A DNA stretch of 64,000 nucleotides, from assembly GCA_963971405.1 (NCBI GenBank), contig OZ020487.1, forward strand, positions 26,831,371-26,895,370. Direction: 5' to 3'. The DNA is from Psococerastis gibbosa. Its lineage: Eukaryota > Arthropoda > Insecta > Psocodea > Psocidae. This document shows, in pieces, positions 54,801-64,000 of the stretch; within the stretch, counting starts at the first letter, position 1; the number at the start of each line of letters is the position of its first letter. The notes under the pieces were generated by a model. It saw only the letters and a program-made list of their open reading frames with translations. It ran no database searches and was not told the DNA's origin. The translations under genes and the position numbers were made by a program.

Positions 54801-56555
54801 GAAACTAAACTCATTTTTATTATTAAGGCAGGTTTTCCTGTCATACGATACTTAATGAAAACCGTTGATAGTTTAGAGGTAAGTTAGGCTAGACATCTTT
54901 ATCTTTAATCCCAACAATTACAGTTTGTGACAATTTATATACCGCAGGGCACTAGCCCGTGTGCGGCTTAACATTGGTTACCTATCTATATATTCACATA
55001 GGTGGAATACTAAGGTACTTGCACTACTTACCCAATTAAAAAATAGCTGTCGTAGCCTACTTATGAAATCTTATTTTAAAGTTAATAAAAAGCCATTGCC
55101 ATAGCATGAAAATGAAGGAAAGTTAATAATATGAAGAAGGGATTTACAAATTCATTAAAACTCTTCTGAGATTAAGCCAACGGGTTAGCAGAAGGGTTGC
55201 GAGAATAGTCAGAGTACCTCTGTACCGTACCGTACTTAATGTTTAAAATTCTTTGAACCCTTTCCATTACAATGAGTTTTAAAACTCGAGAAATGTTTCA
55301 TTCCTTTTTCTCGTTTATAGCAGAAAGAACACAATTATCAACGCCACTATTGTTATTAGCTCTTTTTAAAACATTGAAAGAAAATCTTTACTAATTTGGC
55401 TTTGGGTTTCCCAGTGCGTTTGAAGCTATCTGATCTACAAAGTAGAGAATGAACAAGGCTTGAAAATAAAATTAGGTCGCTCCATCCTTTTACGACGACT
55501 CAGCAGATTTTAGATAAATAAGCTGGCCTCAATGCTCTGATTTTCCCTGTATTCTTCCTTTATTAGACAGCTAGATTGGCTCAATAAAACGTTATAGCCG
55601 TAAGACGAAAACGGGGAAGCCGCACCACAGCAACGAGTAAAGCTTATACAGGGGTTGCGGATTGTAAATTCACATTGCTGACAATCGTAGGGTTTTTTTG
55701 TTGATATTGGAGGCTAAAAAATTCCTCCAGCAGACCCCCGGACTCCCCTCCCGTTTGGAGAAATATGTTTTTGTTTTACAAAGTTTCTACTTTATTTCAA
55801 CTTAAACTTGATTTAAACTTTAATTAGATAGGTACATTAGTTTAGGAAATCATATGGAGGTGTAGGGGCTCGACTACGCTACATGTCTTGACTGGAAACT
55901 GCGGTAGCTTATATAGTACCAGCCACCTGTGTACAATGGGTAATCCATTTTGTATCGCATGGCAGTATAACCCAAGCCTTCCCCAATATACAAGACAATG
56001 GACTGGTCGAAGAGGGCTGAGCTGGAGCGTTATTGTTGAGGAGATTAAGGGAGGAATAAGGCTTACTTAGTACTTCGAGCGTCCTGCGTGGCATGTTACT
56101 ATATTCATAACTGAATATCCATGGTAATGGGAACCTTGAAACCTATTGTTTCGATTCAGGGAGCATGATGAATCTTCAGTATGCGGGCTCTGTGGTGCCC
56201 TGAAATACTGTAACATGTAGATGGAAGGAAACAATATAAAACTGCCATGAAAAGAGTTCAAAATAATAAGCTTCATTATTCCTTCTTACTGTATGTTTCA
56301 AAACTTAGTAGGCCTAATTCTTTTAAGAAATTAACTTTAGGCTTATATTAGTCTCAGTTGGCTACCTATCAACAACTAGAAATTGTTGACGGGTGAACAA
56401 AAAAATAACATGAAATAATCAATATACTACAATAGGTTACATTAAGAAATTTACATTTAAAAAAAATAAAAGTCAGCAAGTTATTTAGTTCCAGAAAAAG
56501 TACTAATATGAATAGTATTTTTTGTTTGTTTAATCAAAACGCTACGCTCTTTGGG
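51801..56555. other. Noncoding stretch
   Basis: No gene was recognised. It contains an oligo-G run (52052-52061), a TATAGTGTATA-type tandem patch (about 52200-52262), an (ATTT)n run (53266-53290), an ATTA run (about 54050-54070) and a hAT-like internal fragment (about 55700-55860). The frames at 52326-52568 and 54364-54594 show no family signature. Confidence 0.45.
55700..55860 (+). repeat. hAT-like internal fragment
   Basis: TGGAGG...AAAAAATTCCTCCAGCAGACCCCCGGACTCCCC resembles the AAAAAATTCCCCCGGAGGAGACCCCCGGACCCCC block at about 28215-28255 and related sequence at about 23615-23770. Ends were not found. Confidence 0.4.
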
Positions 56556-56876
56556 ACTTAAGCTGCTGGCCATTCTCGAGGGCTCCAAACGGACTCGCGC
56601 CAAGCCAAATGGCGCGTCCTGTTCTATTTGGCGTTAGCGCCATTTAGAGGAGTCATTCACGACTACGCTGAAGCAGTCGCTCCAGATCATTCAAATTCAA
56701 CAGTGTAAAAGTACCTCTTCCATATCGTTACACTGTACAATTTGAAAGATCTGGAGCGACTGGTTCAGCGTAGTCGTGATGACCCCTCTAAATGACGCTA
56801 ACGCCAAATGGAACAGGACGCGCCATTTGGCTTGGCGCGAGCCCGTTTGGAGCCCTCATGAATGGCCAGCTTAAAG
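56556..56876. mobile_element. MITE with about 150-bp inverted arms
   Basis: Arms about 56556-56705 and 56728-56876 pair over most of their length (ACTTAAGCTG, GGCTCCAAACGG, AAATGGCGCGTCCTG, TCTGGAGCGACT). The short centre is AT-rich. Noncoding and G+C-rich compared with its flanks. Confidence 0.75.
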
Positions 56877-56958
56877 CAAACCGCAACCGGGCGCGCGCTG
56901 GAATAGTATAGTAAATAAGATAAGACTTTCTTTTTATAATACAAACAGTAGGCTTATA

Positions 56959-57195
56959 TGAAGAACCAGTAGAATCCGGGCAGATGGGCCGTGGTCGAAT
57001 TGAAAGTGAACTTCCAAACGTTTCGTCAACATCTGCGGTCGACATCTTCAGAGGCGCTGCGTAGACTTCGAAGGTTGTACCTCGGTGGCTCCGTAGCGAG
57101 TGACGAGGTCACGTTTGGAAGTTCACTTTCAATTCGACCACGGCCCATCAGCCCGGATTCTACTGGTTCTTCATTTGACTCCGGCCGTGAAAGCT
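56959..57195. mobile_element. Palindromic repeat family, complete copy
   Basis: Arms about 56959-57020 and 57110-57172 are inverted copies (GAAGAACCAGTAGAATCCGG ... and reverse). The centre (about 57021-57109) is unique and G+C-rich. The outer right part continues CTCCGGCCGTGAAAGC. Fragments occur at 3464, 20610 and 26940. The arms read VDETFGSSLSIRPRP and PDSTGSS in the inverse frame of each copy. Confidence 0.75.
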
Positions 57196-57330
57196 TATGC
57201 AGTTATAGTAGGCCTATATATACTGTATATATACATTTACATTTACATATACATACGTCCATACACAGTAATTAATGCAGTATGGTGCATTTAAAAGAAA
57301 AGAAAACATTATAAAATAACAGTTAAATAC

Positions 57331-57567
57331 CAATTCCACCGGCGATTTTACTTCATTTGTGATTTTTTATTTGTTTTGTTTTAAGGAGACTATTATGTAG
57401 ATACTTAACTTATCTATTATAAATTAAGTTATAATATGGTAGAGACTTGTCTGCTGCCATATTTTAACTTAATAGATAAGTTAAGTATCTACATAATAGT
57501 CTCCTTAAAACAAAACAATTACAAAAAATCTCAAATCACAAATGAAGTAAAATCGCCAGTGGCATTG
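57331..57567. mobile_element. MITE with long inverted arms
   Basis: Arms share CAATTCCACCGGCGATTTTA, then GTTTTGTTTTAAGGAGACTA and AGATACTTAACTTATCTAT. A related single arm lies at about 60830-60905. Confidence 0.75.
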
Positions 57568-59469
57568 CCGCCTAAGTCGTCTCGGAGTGTATATATGTAC
57601 ATACATGCAGTATATAGTATTGGACATAAATCCTGGAACAAACACATTTATGGCTTTTCACACAAAAGTAGTTCATAGGCCTATATGAAACTGCACATGA
57701 TTATTATCGTGGGTAGGTACCACACACTTTCACCAAAAAACTTTGATATTGGATCAGTGGTTTCAAGAGGATGAGCTGAAGACGGAAATGTCGTTACTGT
57801 ACATACATGTAGGTTCTTTACTCTAAGAAATTTCCAATGCCCCTTATTACTCACTCGAATAATATTGTTCCAAAATTACATCCAATAAATCTTGGTCAAA
57901 GCTAAATTGGTTATAGTGGAATACGTAAATCGAGCTTCAACTCGTATAGTCGTATATACTTCAACATGCGAGTAAACATCGAATACGTTATTGGATAAAA
58001 CAAATATTAAAGTGTGTAATCTGTGAAACAACAGATTTTGCATTGATACAAAATTTTTTACTAGGTTACAAAAGTTACAAGAACCAATTATAACGCTATA
58101 TTTGGAAATAAATCCTTTCCCGCTAAGGAAACGTCGCTCCATGAAAACGCGTTTTAAAATTCACTCGTACACTCAAGTCTCGTGCCATTTTGACTGCTGC
58201 GGTCAAACTCATTTCATTCTGATAAACATTGAGCGCACGTCCTCATCTTTCATTTTTATTTATAAGCAATGCACCATTATGCGTAAAATATTTTTCATGG
58301 ATTGTTTTGAGATTCGAGATGTTTTTGTAGAACAAGAACAAGTTATAAGATCTAATCACATTCATAACACATTAGAAATTTATGGTATTTATATATGGAA
58401 ATCACCTGATAGGCCATACTCATAATTCTAATTATAAAAAAATTACGGTACTTTCAATAGGTACTTTAATAGCCATTCGTACCAAAAATGGATTTAAAAG
58501 AAACATTTCGCTAAAAGGTTATAAAACATTGAATGTTGTCTATTGTAGGTAGAGCGGATATACTGTATTGTATCTGATATAAGACAGTATGGTACTTCTT
58601 TGTTACTTTGTAAGATCTGTAGAGCAAACCGTTAAATACCTATAAATGTTGTGTACAGAACAATAGACATACCGCCCATAAAAATAATTTTAGTATGTAG
58701 ATAATCGCATAAAGTTTAACAGAATTGGATGCATATTGCCTTTGTTTTGTGGAACATATTTATTGCTTCTGGTACAAAATTCTTGAAGAGAAGCAATGGC
58801 TGATGTAGCCTAATGAGAATGTGTTTCACTGAGTTTTTGTGATGATAGCTATGACTATGTGCGAGATAGCTTGTCAACCGATCATAATCTTAGCCCTGGA
58901 TCCTCTAGAATCCAAGTATCAGATAGACCGGTCTCAATGTGCGGCTCAACTTGTCCAAACAATCAATGGGGGAGATACCGTACCCTTTGTCACACTCCGA
59001 ATACCACTAATTGGGACCTTCTATGGATTACCGTGTTCTGAGTGGACTTCTGTGAGGGGAATTATGTAAGCTTATAAGATGGTACAGATAACATTATATA
59101 TTAAATATTGGTTAACTATGGGAACAACATAATAACTTAGGGACAACTTAACCACTTGGTGGACAGGGGACAACATAATGGCGGGGGGAGGGGGGCAACA
59201 TAGAGTTACTTAGGGAGCTACATGATAAAGTACTTACTCACACTTTGGTAGCAGGCCGAACCCATTATTTTGTCAATAGTCTCTTCGGGTCTATCGAGTC
59301 ATAAAACTATGGTCGCTTTGTCAAATTACACTGAATATACGGGATAAGATTGTGCTAGCAATCTTGCATGCCTTCTGTCTGTAGTACAGCTGATAGCCTG
59401 ATACGTCCGAACGCAGAAGACTGAGATTCAGCATGTTACCACCAAAGGCCACCAGTTTACCCAGACTGT
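57568..59469. other. Noncoding stretch
   Basis: No recognisable gene. GGGACAAC repeats (about 59120-59200) form a loose tandem patch. The frame at 58102-58425 (107 codons) has no known motif. Confidence 0.4.
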
Positions 59470-59668
59470 TAGAGGGTGTCATAGAAGGCGTCAACCGACC
59501 TGGACGTGTCAGAAAGGAGAATCTATAGCAAGTGATGCGAGGATGTATAGGGGGCCAATACATAGGTGGAGCTGAAGAGGGCGCGCCAGGATCACGGGGA
59601 GTGGAGGCATCGATGCCACATGTTGCTGCCAACCAGCCAGCCGGCTGTGACTTGTAGAAGAAGAAAAA
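59470..59668 (+). repeat. Retroelement 3' end with GAA tail, copy 2
   Basis: AAGGCGTCAACCGACCTGG, CAGAAAGGAGAATCTA, CAGGATC...GGGGAGTGGAG, CACATGTTGCTGCCAACCAG and a tail AGAAGAAGAAAAAA. A stop interrupts the partial RT-like frame (VNRPGR...RKENL). 59669-60776 otherwise shows only an oligo-C run (60574-60583) and a GTATT run (about 60355-60372). Confidence 0.55.
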
Positions 59669-60776
59669 ATTAGCTCCCTCATTGCAGGGAATACCCTTAT
59701 GGGCCGAGAACGTATGGGGAGAAGAACCTCGTCATCATCTTATTTCATGTCTAAATCTGATTTGGGATAGTCATGGGCGTGTCAGTACATAGACAACAAT
59801 CTATGCCTACCATATCACATGATTTATACGTAGGCCTACACATGCACATACTAACGTGATAAGCGCCAAACGCATGGTTTTGAATATTTTTTTATAAATG
59901 TAAAAAATACATTTAATTTTGAGTACAAAAAGTGAATCGGTAAGCATCTTTGATTAGTAACCCCACTTAAGATAATTATTTCAACGTGATATCATTTTCA
60001 CTTTCAAGTGCTAAAGTGATGGCTCTCCCTTGAAAATATGCCGCCATTAGTGATGAAATATTATGAAAATGGGAACTGTACAATCATGTAAATGGCATTT
60101 CCCGATTTTCACTTTTCCTGTTTCCCCGCTCCTGGCAAGTTGCTGAGCCCTTTGTTGTCAACCCAGGGAAAAGAAGGTTTTCTCCTTAATATATATACCA
60201 AGTAAATTAAAATTGAAATTAATTTTTCCATGAAAAACGTTTTGTATATCAGAACCTCATGCTTCTTTGTCAATGAGGTTCTTGTTAAAAAGTATTTCGT
60301 TTCCGTAATATAATATAATAACGATTTATTACACTACAACTTTCATACTTGCTCCATTGTATTGTATTGTATTAGGTATCACTTTCCTTAACTTTCGATC
60401 TAGCATCATAGGCAGTTACGGTATGTGATGAGACCAGCATGTCTATTCACTTATCCGTCGGAATTTTACTGGAAGGCAGGCATCATATGCTTAATTAAAT
60501 TTAAACAAAATTGATGGAGCAGAATTGAATTTCACGTTGCTCTCAAAGCGGATGGATAATTCAATTCGTTCAGCCCCCCCCCCCCTGCTAGTCACCATAT
60601 CTACTAGATTTGATTTCTCTTTGACCAAATTAAATTTTGGTCTGTAGGCCAATGGTTTACTGATAAAAACGCAAAATTGAATACCATTCTGCCACTTGTG
60701 CCCCTCTGCCTCTGTGTAGCCTAATCATGATGTTGATGAGTACTCGAGCTAGGGTATAAATTGAAGCTGTCGTAGG

Positions 60777-61213
60777 GCAGCTATTCCATATGTCAATATT
60801 CCGTCATTTATGCATCAATAAATTGATGAGATTTTTGTTTTAAGGGGACTATTTTGTAGATACTTAACTTATCTATGATAAATTAAGTTATAAAATGGTA
60901 GAGACTTATAGAGATGCATAGCCGGCCGCCATACCAAGTTGAATCCAGCGGACCAGAGCAGGTTCAAAGCTGCAGATAAATTGGTCGTGTGCACAGTGCC
61001 GGTAGGGAAACATGGTAGGACTTGTCCTGGTCACCTCCAAACTAATCGTGTGACTTCACTGTGTTTCCCAAGTGGTTCGGAATCCACTATAATCAGGAGG
61101 TCCACTGGAGTCCTATGGGCCCACACCGTGGCCTGGGACTGTGTCCAACCATACTACTACTACTACTATAGAGATGCATAAATGACGGAATATTGACAGA
61201 TGGAATAGCCACC
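60777..61213. mobile_element. MITE with TGACGGAATATTGACA-type ends, interrupted
   Basis: Left GGCAGCTATTCCATATGTC...ATTCCGTCATTTATGCATC and right inverted copy ending GGAATAGCCACC at 61213. The left interior resembles the arm of the MITE at 57331-57567. It is split by the insertion at 60921-61166. Confidence 0.7.
60921..61166 (+). mobile_element. 246-bp retroposed insertion with TAC tail
   Basis: Flanked by the exact 14-bp duplication TATAGAGATGCATA (60907-60920 and 61167-61180) and ends in a (TAC)n run. It has no ORF of note. A box-B-like AGGTTCAAAGCTGC at about 60959 hints at a SINE, but a truncated non-LTR end is equally possible. Confidence 0.75.
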
Positions 61214-62046
61214 TAGGCGGGACACCACTGGGAAAATGATTGGCCTTCAGTAAGTACTCTGATAAATTCACAATAGCCTAGCCATTAAGAAATGATCATA
61301 ATGGATCTCTTTCGTATAGGAAAATGCCAATGAGATCATGGGCTAAACCGTTCCCAACCAATCAAAACATTGGGATTTCGTTATCATTTCCCTATGGACC
61401 TCTTGACGAAAGACTTCCAATGAAACAATTAATTTTTTAATAGTTAATCTTCCCATCAACTTAGCCCCATCACATTATCTTGCCTTGTACATACTCACAT
61501 TTTTATTTTATTTCTTTCACAAATTTAGAGTCGAGTCAGATTTTTTATTTCGTTTTATGTTTCTTAATTCATTTTATAATACTAATTTCATGAACCCCAA
61601 CAACATGCTACTCGTTCCAATTAAAATATCACTCACGTCAAATGCAAATTGCGTCTTAATGATGAAGGCAAGGATAGTATAGGCCTGTATTAAGATACCA
61701 AATCTATGTTTGAGGCCCAGGTTGAGCCTGCCTACAAACAGACATACTTTAGCCACGTTTTGAGGAGAGGAATGAATAATATCGCCTTCTGCATATTATT
61801 ATCAAAGGGACGATAGAAGGGCTGAGAGCTGCGGGCAGAAGAACACCCTGGTTGAAAAACCTGCGGCAGTGGTAACTGGTTTTGACAAGTGAGCGACTTC
61901 CCTTAGCAGATCAGCAATGTCCAAGGTCCAAATCCCACGATGATCGTCAATATTTGCCAGAAGAAGCATATAAGGAAGAACAACAACAAAAGGACTCCAG
62001 CATTGTGTTTTATAGAGCTAGTGTTCTAGCTTCGTTATCACTGTCT
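61214..62046. other. Noncoding stretch with RT relic
   Basis: AT-rich. Only the RT relic at 61805-61990 was recognised. Confidence 0.4.
61805..61990 (+). pseudogene. Non-LTR reverse transcriptase C-terminal relic
   Basis: The plus strand reads GRRTPWLKNLRQW, a familiar ending of some non-LTR RT proteins (GRRxxxWLxNLRxW), then a shifted frame with MIVNICQKK and a GAAGAACAACAACAAAA tail. A stop and a frameshift are present, so it is inactive. Confidence 0.5.
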
Positions 62047-62238
62047 GGACATGTAGAGTAGTGGTACACATTTCAACTTTCAGTCAGGACATATAGAAAT
62101 GTGCTACATAGGCGGACTTTCATCCAAAAGGTTTTTTGTTCGAGTCCCACACAAGCGGTCCTTTATAGCCCTAACTCCACTAGGTTGGCTTAGTAATAAA
62201 ACAAAAACTCAATATTTATGTATTTATTTATTTATTAT
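62047..62238 (+). repeat. tRNA-derived SINE, copy 7, with duplicated head
   Basis: GGACATGTAGAGTAGTGGTAC...TTTCAGTCA is followed by a second, diverged head GGACATATAGAAATG...CTTTCATCCAAAAGG with GTTCGAGTCCCACAC. The rest of the body is shortened to TAGCCCTAACTCCACTAGG, then an (ATTT)n tail. Most diverged copy in the window. Confidence 0.75.
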
Positions 62239-63057
62239 GAAAAATATATGAAAATGGCTTCTCTATGTGTAGCCATGGCACAGACTCAAATATTACCAAA
62301 GACTTCAATACCTAGAAAAAAATAAGTAACCCAATGCATAACATAATGTGTAAACGCCAGTGAAACAGCTATACAATAATGTACAGAGCATACACAGAAC
62401 ACTCGAGCATCAGGTTGGGTAGCATCGCAAACTAACTCTCACTTTATATTGGATCCGAAAAACAAATCGCTCAACTCAACTAATTTACATTTCCGGTGGT
62501 CCAGACCAATGGTATTTAAATGAGTTTATATTGAATATCCCCATGGGGCCAATGCTAAATAGCTGAGTGAGCTGGGAAGATTCATTGGCTCTTGGTTATT
62601 TAATTTATTGTAAACAGCTATCGTCTATCAAGATCCCCTATTTAAGCAATGTTGTCGTCACTAGGTACGCTATCTAATTTTAGGAACTCTGCCCCGTACA
62701 CTAGGGACACAAAATTGTCCATAGCTAGGGGAAACAGTTTTCTTGTTGGTAACCTTGACTTACAGCAACTCGGAGTCTGATCAATCTGAACCCTATTCAT
62801 CCAGTATTCTGCTATGTTCACTGAATGAATGAATGAATAGTTTATTTCCATATTCACAAAAACAATATACTGGTTTTAATAACGGTGTGTGACATGATAT
62901 AGATATTTCCAGAAATCTGTCAGACTTGTCGCACTTGCTAGTCTGACAGGAGTCGGCAATTTATAAGGCGGTTGTTAAGTTGCCCGGCTTTGGTAGGAAT
63001 CAATGGCGGAGCCACTGTGTGTGTGGGGGGGGGGGTCAAGGGATCATGACCATCCTA
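62239..63057. other. Noncoding stretch
   Basis: A (GAAT)n run followed by AGTTTATTTCCATA (62823-62850) looks like a minus-strand retroposed tail. An oligo-G run lies at 63022-63034. No gene was recognised. Confidence 0.4.
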
Positions 63058-63145
63058 TACCACCGCAAGGTGTGTAGATCCTCGCACAAGTACAAGCACC
63101 GAAGTCGAAGTTGTAATTCTTCTTTTAAAAAAATTGGTTTTAAAG
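63058..63145 (-). repeat. Dispersed repeat A, inverted partial copy
   Basis: CAAGGTGTGTAGATCCTCGC followed by ACAAGTACAAGCAC is the reverse complement of the GTGCTTGTACTTGTGTGA...ACACCTTG part at 35113-35150. Confidence 0.5.
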
Positions 63146-63715
63146 CAAGTCTTCTTTGGTGGCAAATGAAATCGATAACAATCGCCGAAGGGGATTGAGA
63201 GAAGAAACTTATTCCGTTGATATAATTTTTATATAGAAAGCGCTGAAAAGCGGCAGTGGGTGCCTTTAGGATATTATGATATTTGGCTGGATTTTTGTCG
63301 AGCTACAATGCAATGTATATTTTTGTATAATATTGATATTTGCCAAACAGACAATTTACATGGAAAATACTGTATTAATCCATGGTGCTAAGAATAATTT
63401 TGAAATTTGTTAGGCACACTAATTTCATTTCAGTAGGTACAATCAAATTGCGGGGGGCTGTTAAAAATTACAATATAAATTATAAGCCTATTTTAATACA
63501 TCTAAAAAATAAAATAATTTTGACTGACGTAGTAGATAGGCCTATAGATACAATTACATAAAAAATTGAACTTTAGTGCGAATGGTACTTTAGCTATAAA
63601 CGACCCTCCATTTCATTTGCGAAACATTGCTCTTTAAATAATATTCAGTTATACAAGAATATGCCCCATCTGATGTCAGAAAGATAGACTGACTCTCAGG
63701 CGGATTTAGGGGAAT

Positions 63716-63915
63716 ATGACGAGCAGATTGTAATAGGAGAACCGTAGAAAGCATCAACCGACCTGGGCACCCCAGAAAACAGTATCTACAGCAAGTGATA
63801 GAGGATGTGCCAGGATCGAGGAGGGGAGTCGAGCCACATGTTGCTGGTTGCTGCCAACTAGCGAGAAGAAGAAGAAGAAGAAGTAGAGGAAGAAGAAGGA
63901 GAAGAAGAAGGTCTG
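63716..63915 (+). repeat. Retroelement 3' end with GAA tail, copy 3
   Basis: AAAGCATCAACCGACCTGGG, CAGCAAGTGATAGAGGATG, ACATGTTGCTGGTTGCTGCC (a small internal duplication of GTTGCTG) and a long GAA/GGA tail. Same family as 19370 and 59470. 63146-63715 and 63916-64000 show nothing recognisable. Confidence 0.6.
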
Positions 63916-64000
63916 TACATGTCACAGACATTTATGAAACCAACAAAACATTGCCTTACACCAGATAGGCTACATATCTATACTCATTTTTAGATCCAAC

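Noticed and set aside
55870..55892. SINE head fragment (reverse of GACATGTAGCGTAGT)
   Set aside because: Fifteen matching bases without B box or body. It could equally be a hAT-like end reading GTAGTCGAGCC.

Overview
The window looks like AT-rich nuclear DNA of an invertebrate animal, probably an arthropod. The evidence is one intron-split Ras-family gene with canonical GT-AG sites, a high density of tRNA-derived SINEs, and animal-type mobile elements: Bel/Pao, LOA/I-like and CR1/L2-like non-LTR elements, Tc1/mariner, hAT-like, Helitron-like and foldback MITEs. No bacterial-type operons, CRISPR arrays or phage genes were seen. The species cannot be read from the sequence.

1-11.8 kb, minus strand: one complete host gene assembled by eye. 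It encodes a Ras-like small GTPase of the RASD/Dexras kind (251 residues) in three coding exons: 11757-11599, 3868-3591 and 648-330. All five G boxes and a C-terminal CaaX-like tail (CHVS) are present. Its 7.7-kb intron 1 carries Helitron-like pieces, a Tc1 element, a SINE and a hAT-like MITE. Its 2.9-kb intron 2 carries a reverse-transcriptase relic and a hairpin.

12-37 kb: accessory repeat DNA. It holds MITEs with inverted ends, a 5'-truncated LOA/I-like retrotransposon with a 13-bp target duplication (14474-16744) inside an older MITE that also holds an opposite-strand RT relic, SINE copies, two copies of a large inverted-repeat element (20685-21304 and 33039-33677), hAT-like MITEs, a near-perfect 146-bp palindrome, a decayed RT (33676-34180) and a seven-copy 114-bp minisatellite.

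37-51 kb: retrotransposon block. A frameshifted CR1/L2-like RT (37150-38624) is followed by a minus-strand non-LTR element (40243-51350, 12-bp target duplication) coding for endonuclease, RT and RNase H. It is split by a Bel/Pao LTR retrotransposon (41445-48719) with 634-bp LTRs, a CCGTG target duplication, a tRNA-Tyr primer site and one 1,734-codon ORF. The host element's frame is continuous across the insertion if the duplication is counted once, so it was intact there before the hit.

51-64 kb: no host gene recognised. It holds two more SINE copies, several long inverted-repeat MITEs, a palindromic repeat family, three-nucleotide-tailed retroelement ends, and a 246-bp insertion with a 14-bp target duplication inside another MITE.

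The best candidates for undescribed biology are the large inverted-repeat element, whose internal segment has TATA and octamer motifs, and the minisatellite, whose every unit holds an acceptor-like and a donor-like site around a 53-bp exon-like core. Both are observations, not demonstrated functions.
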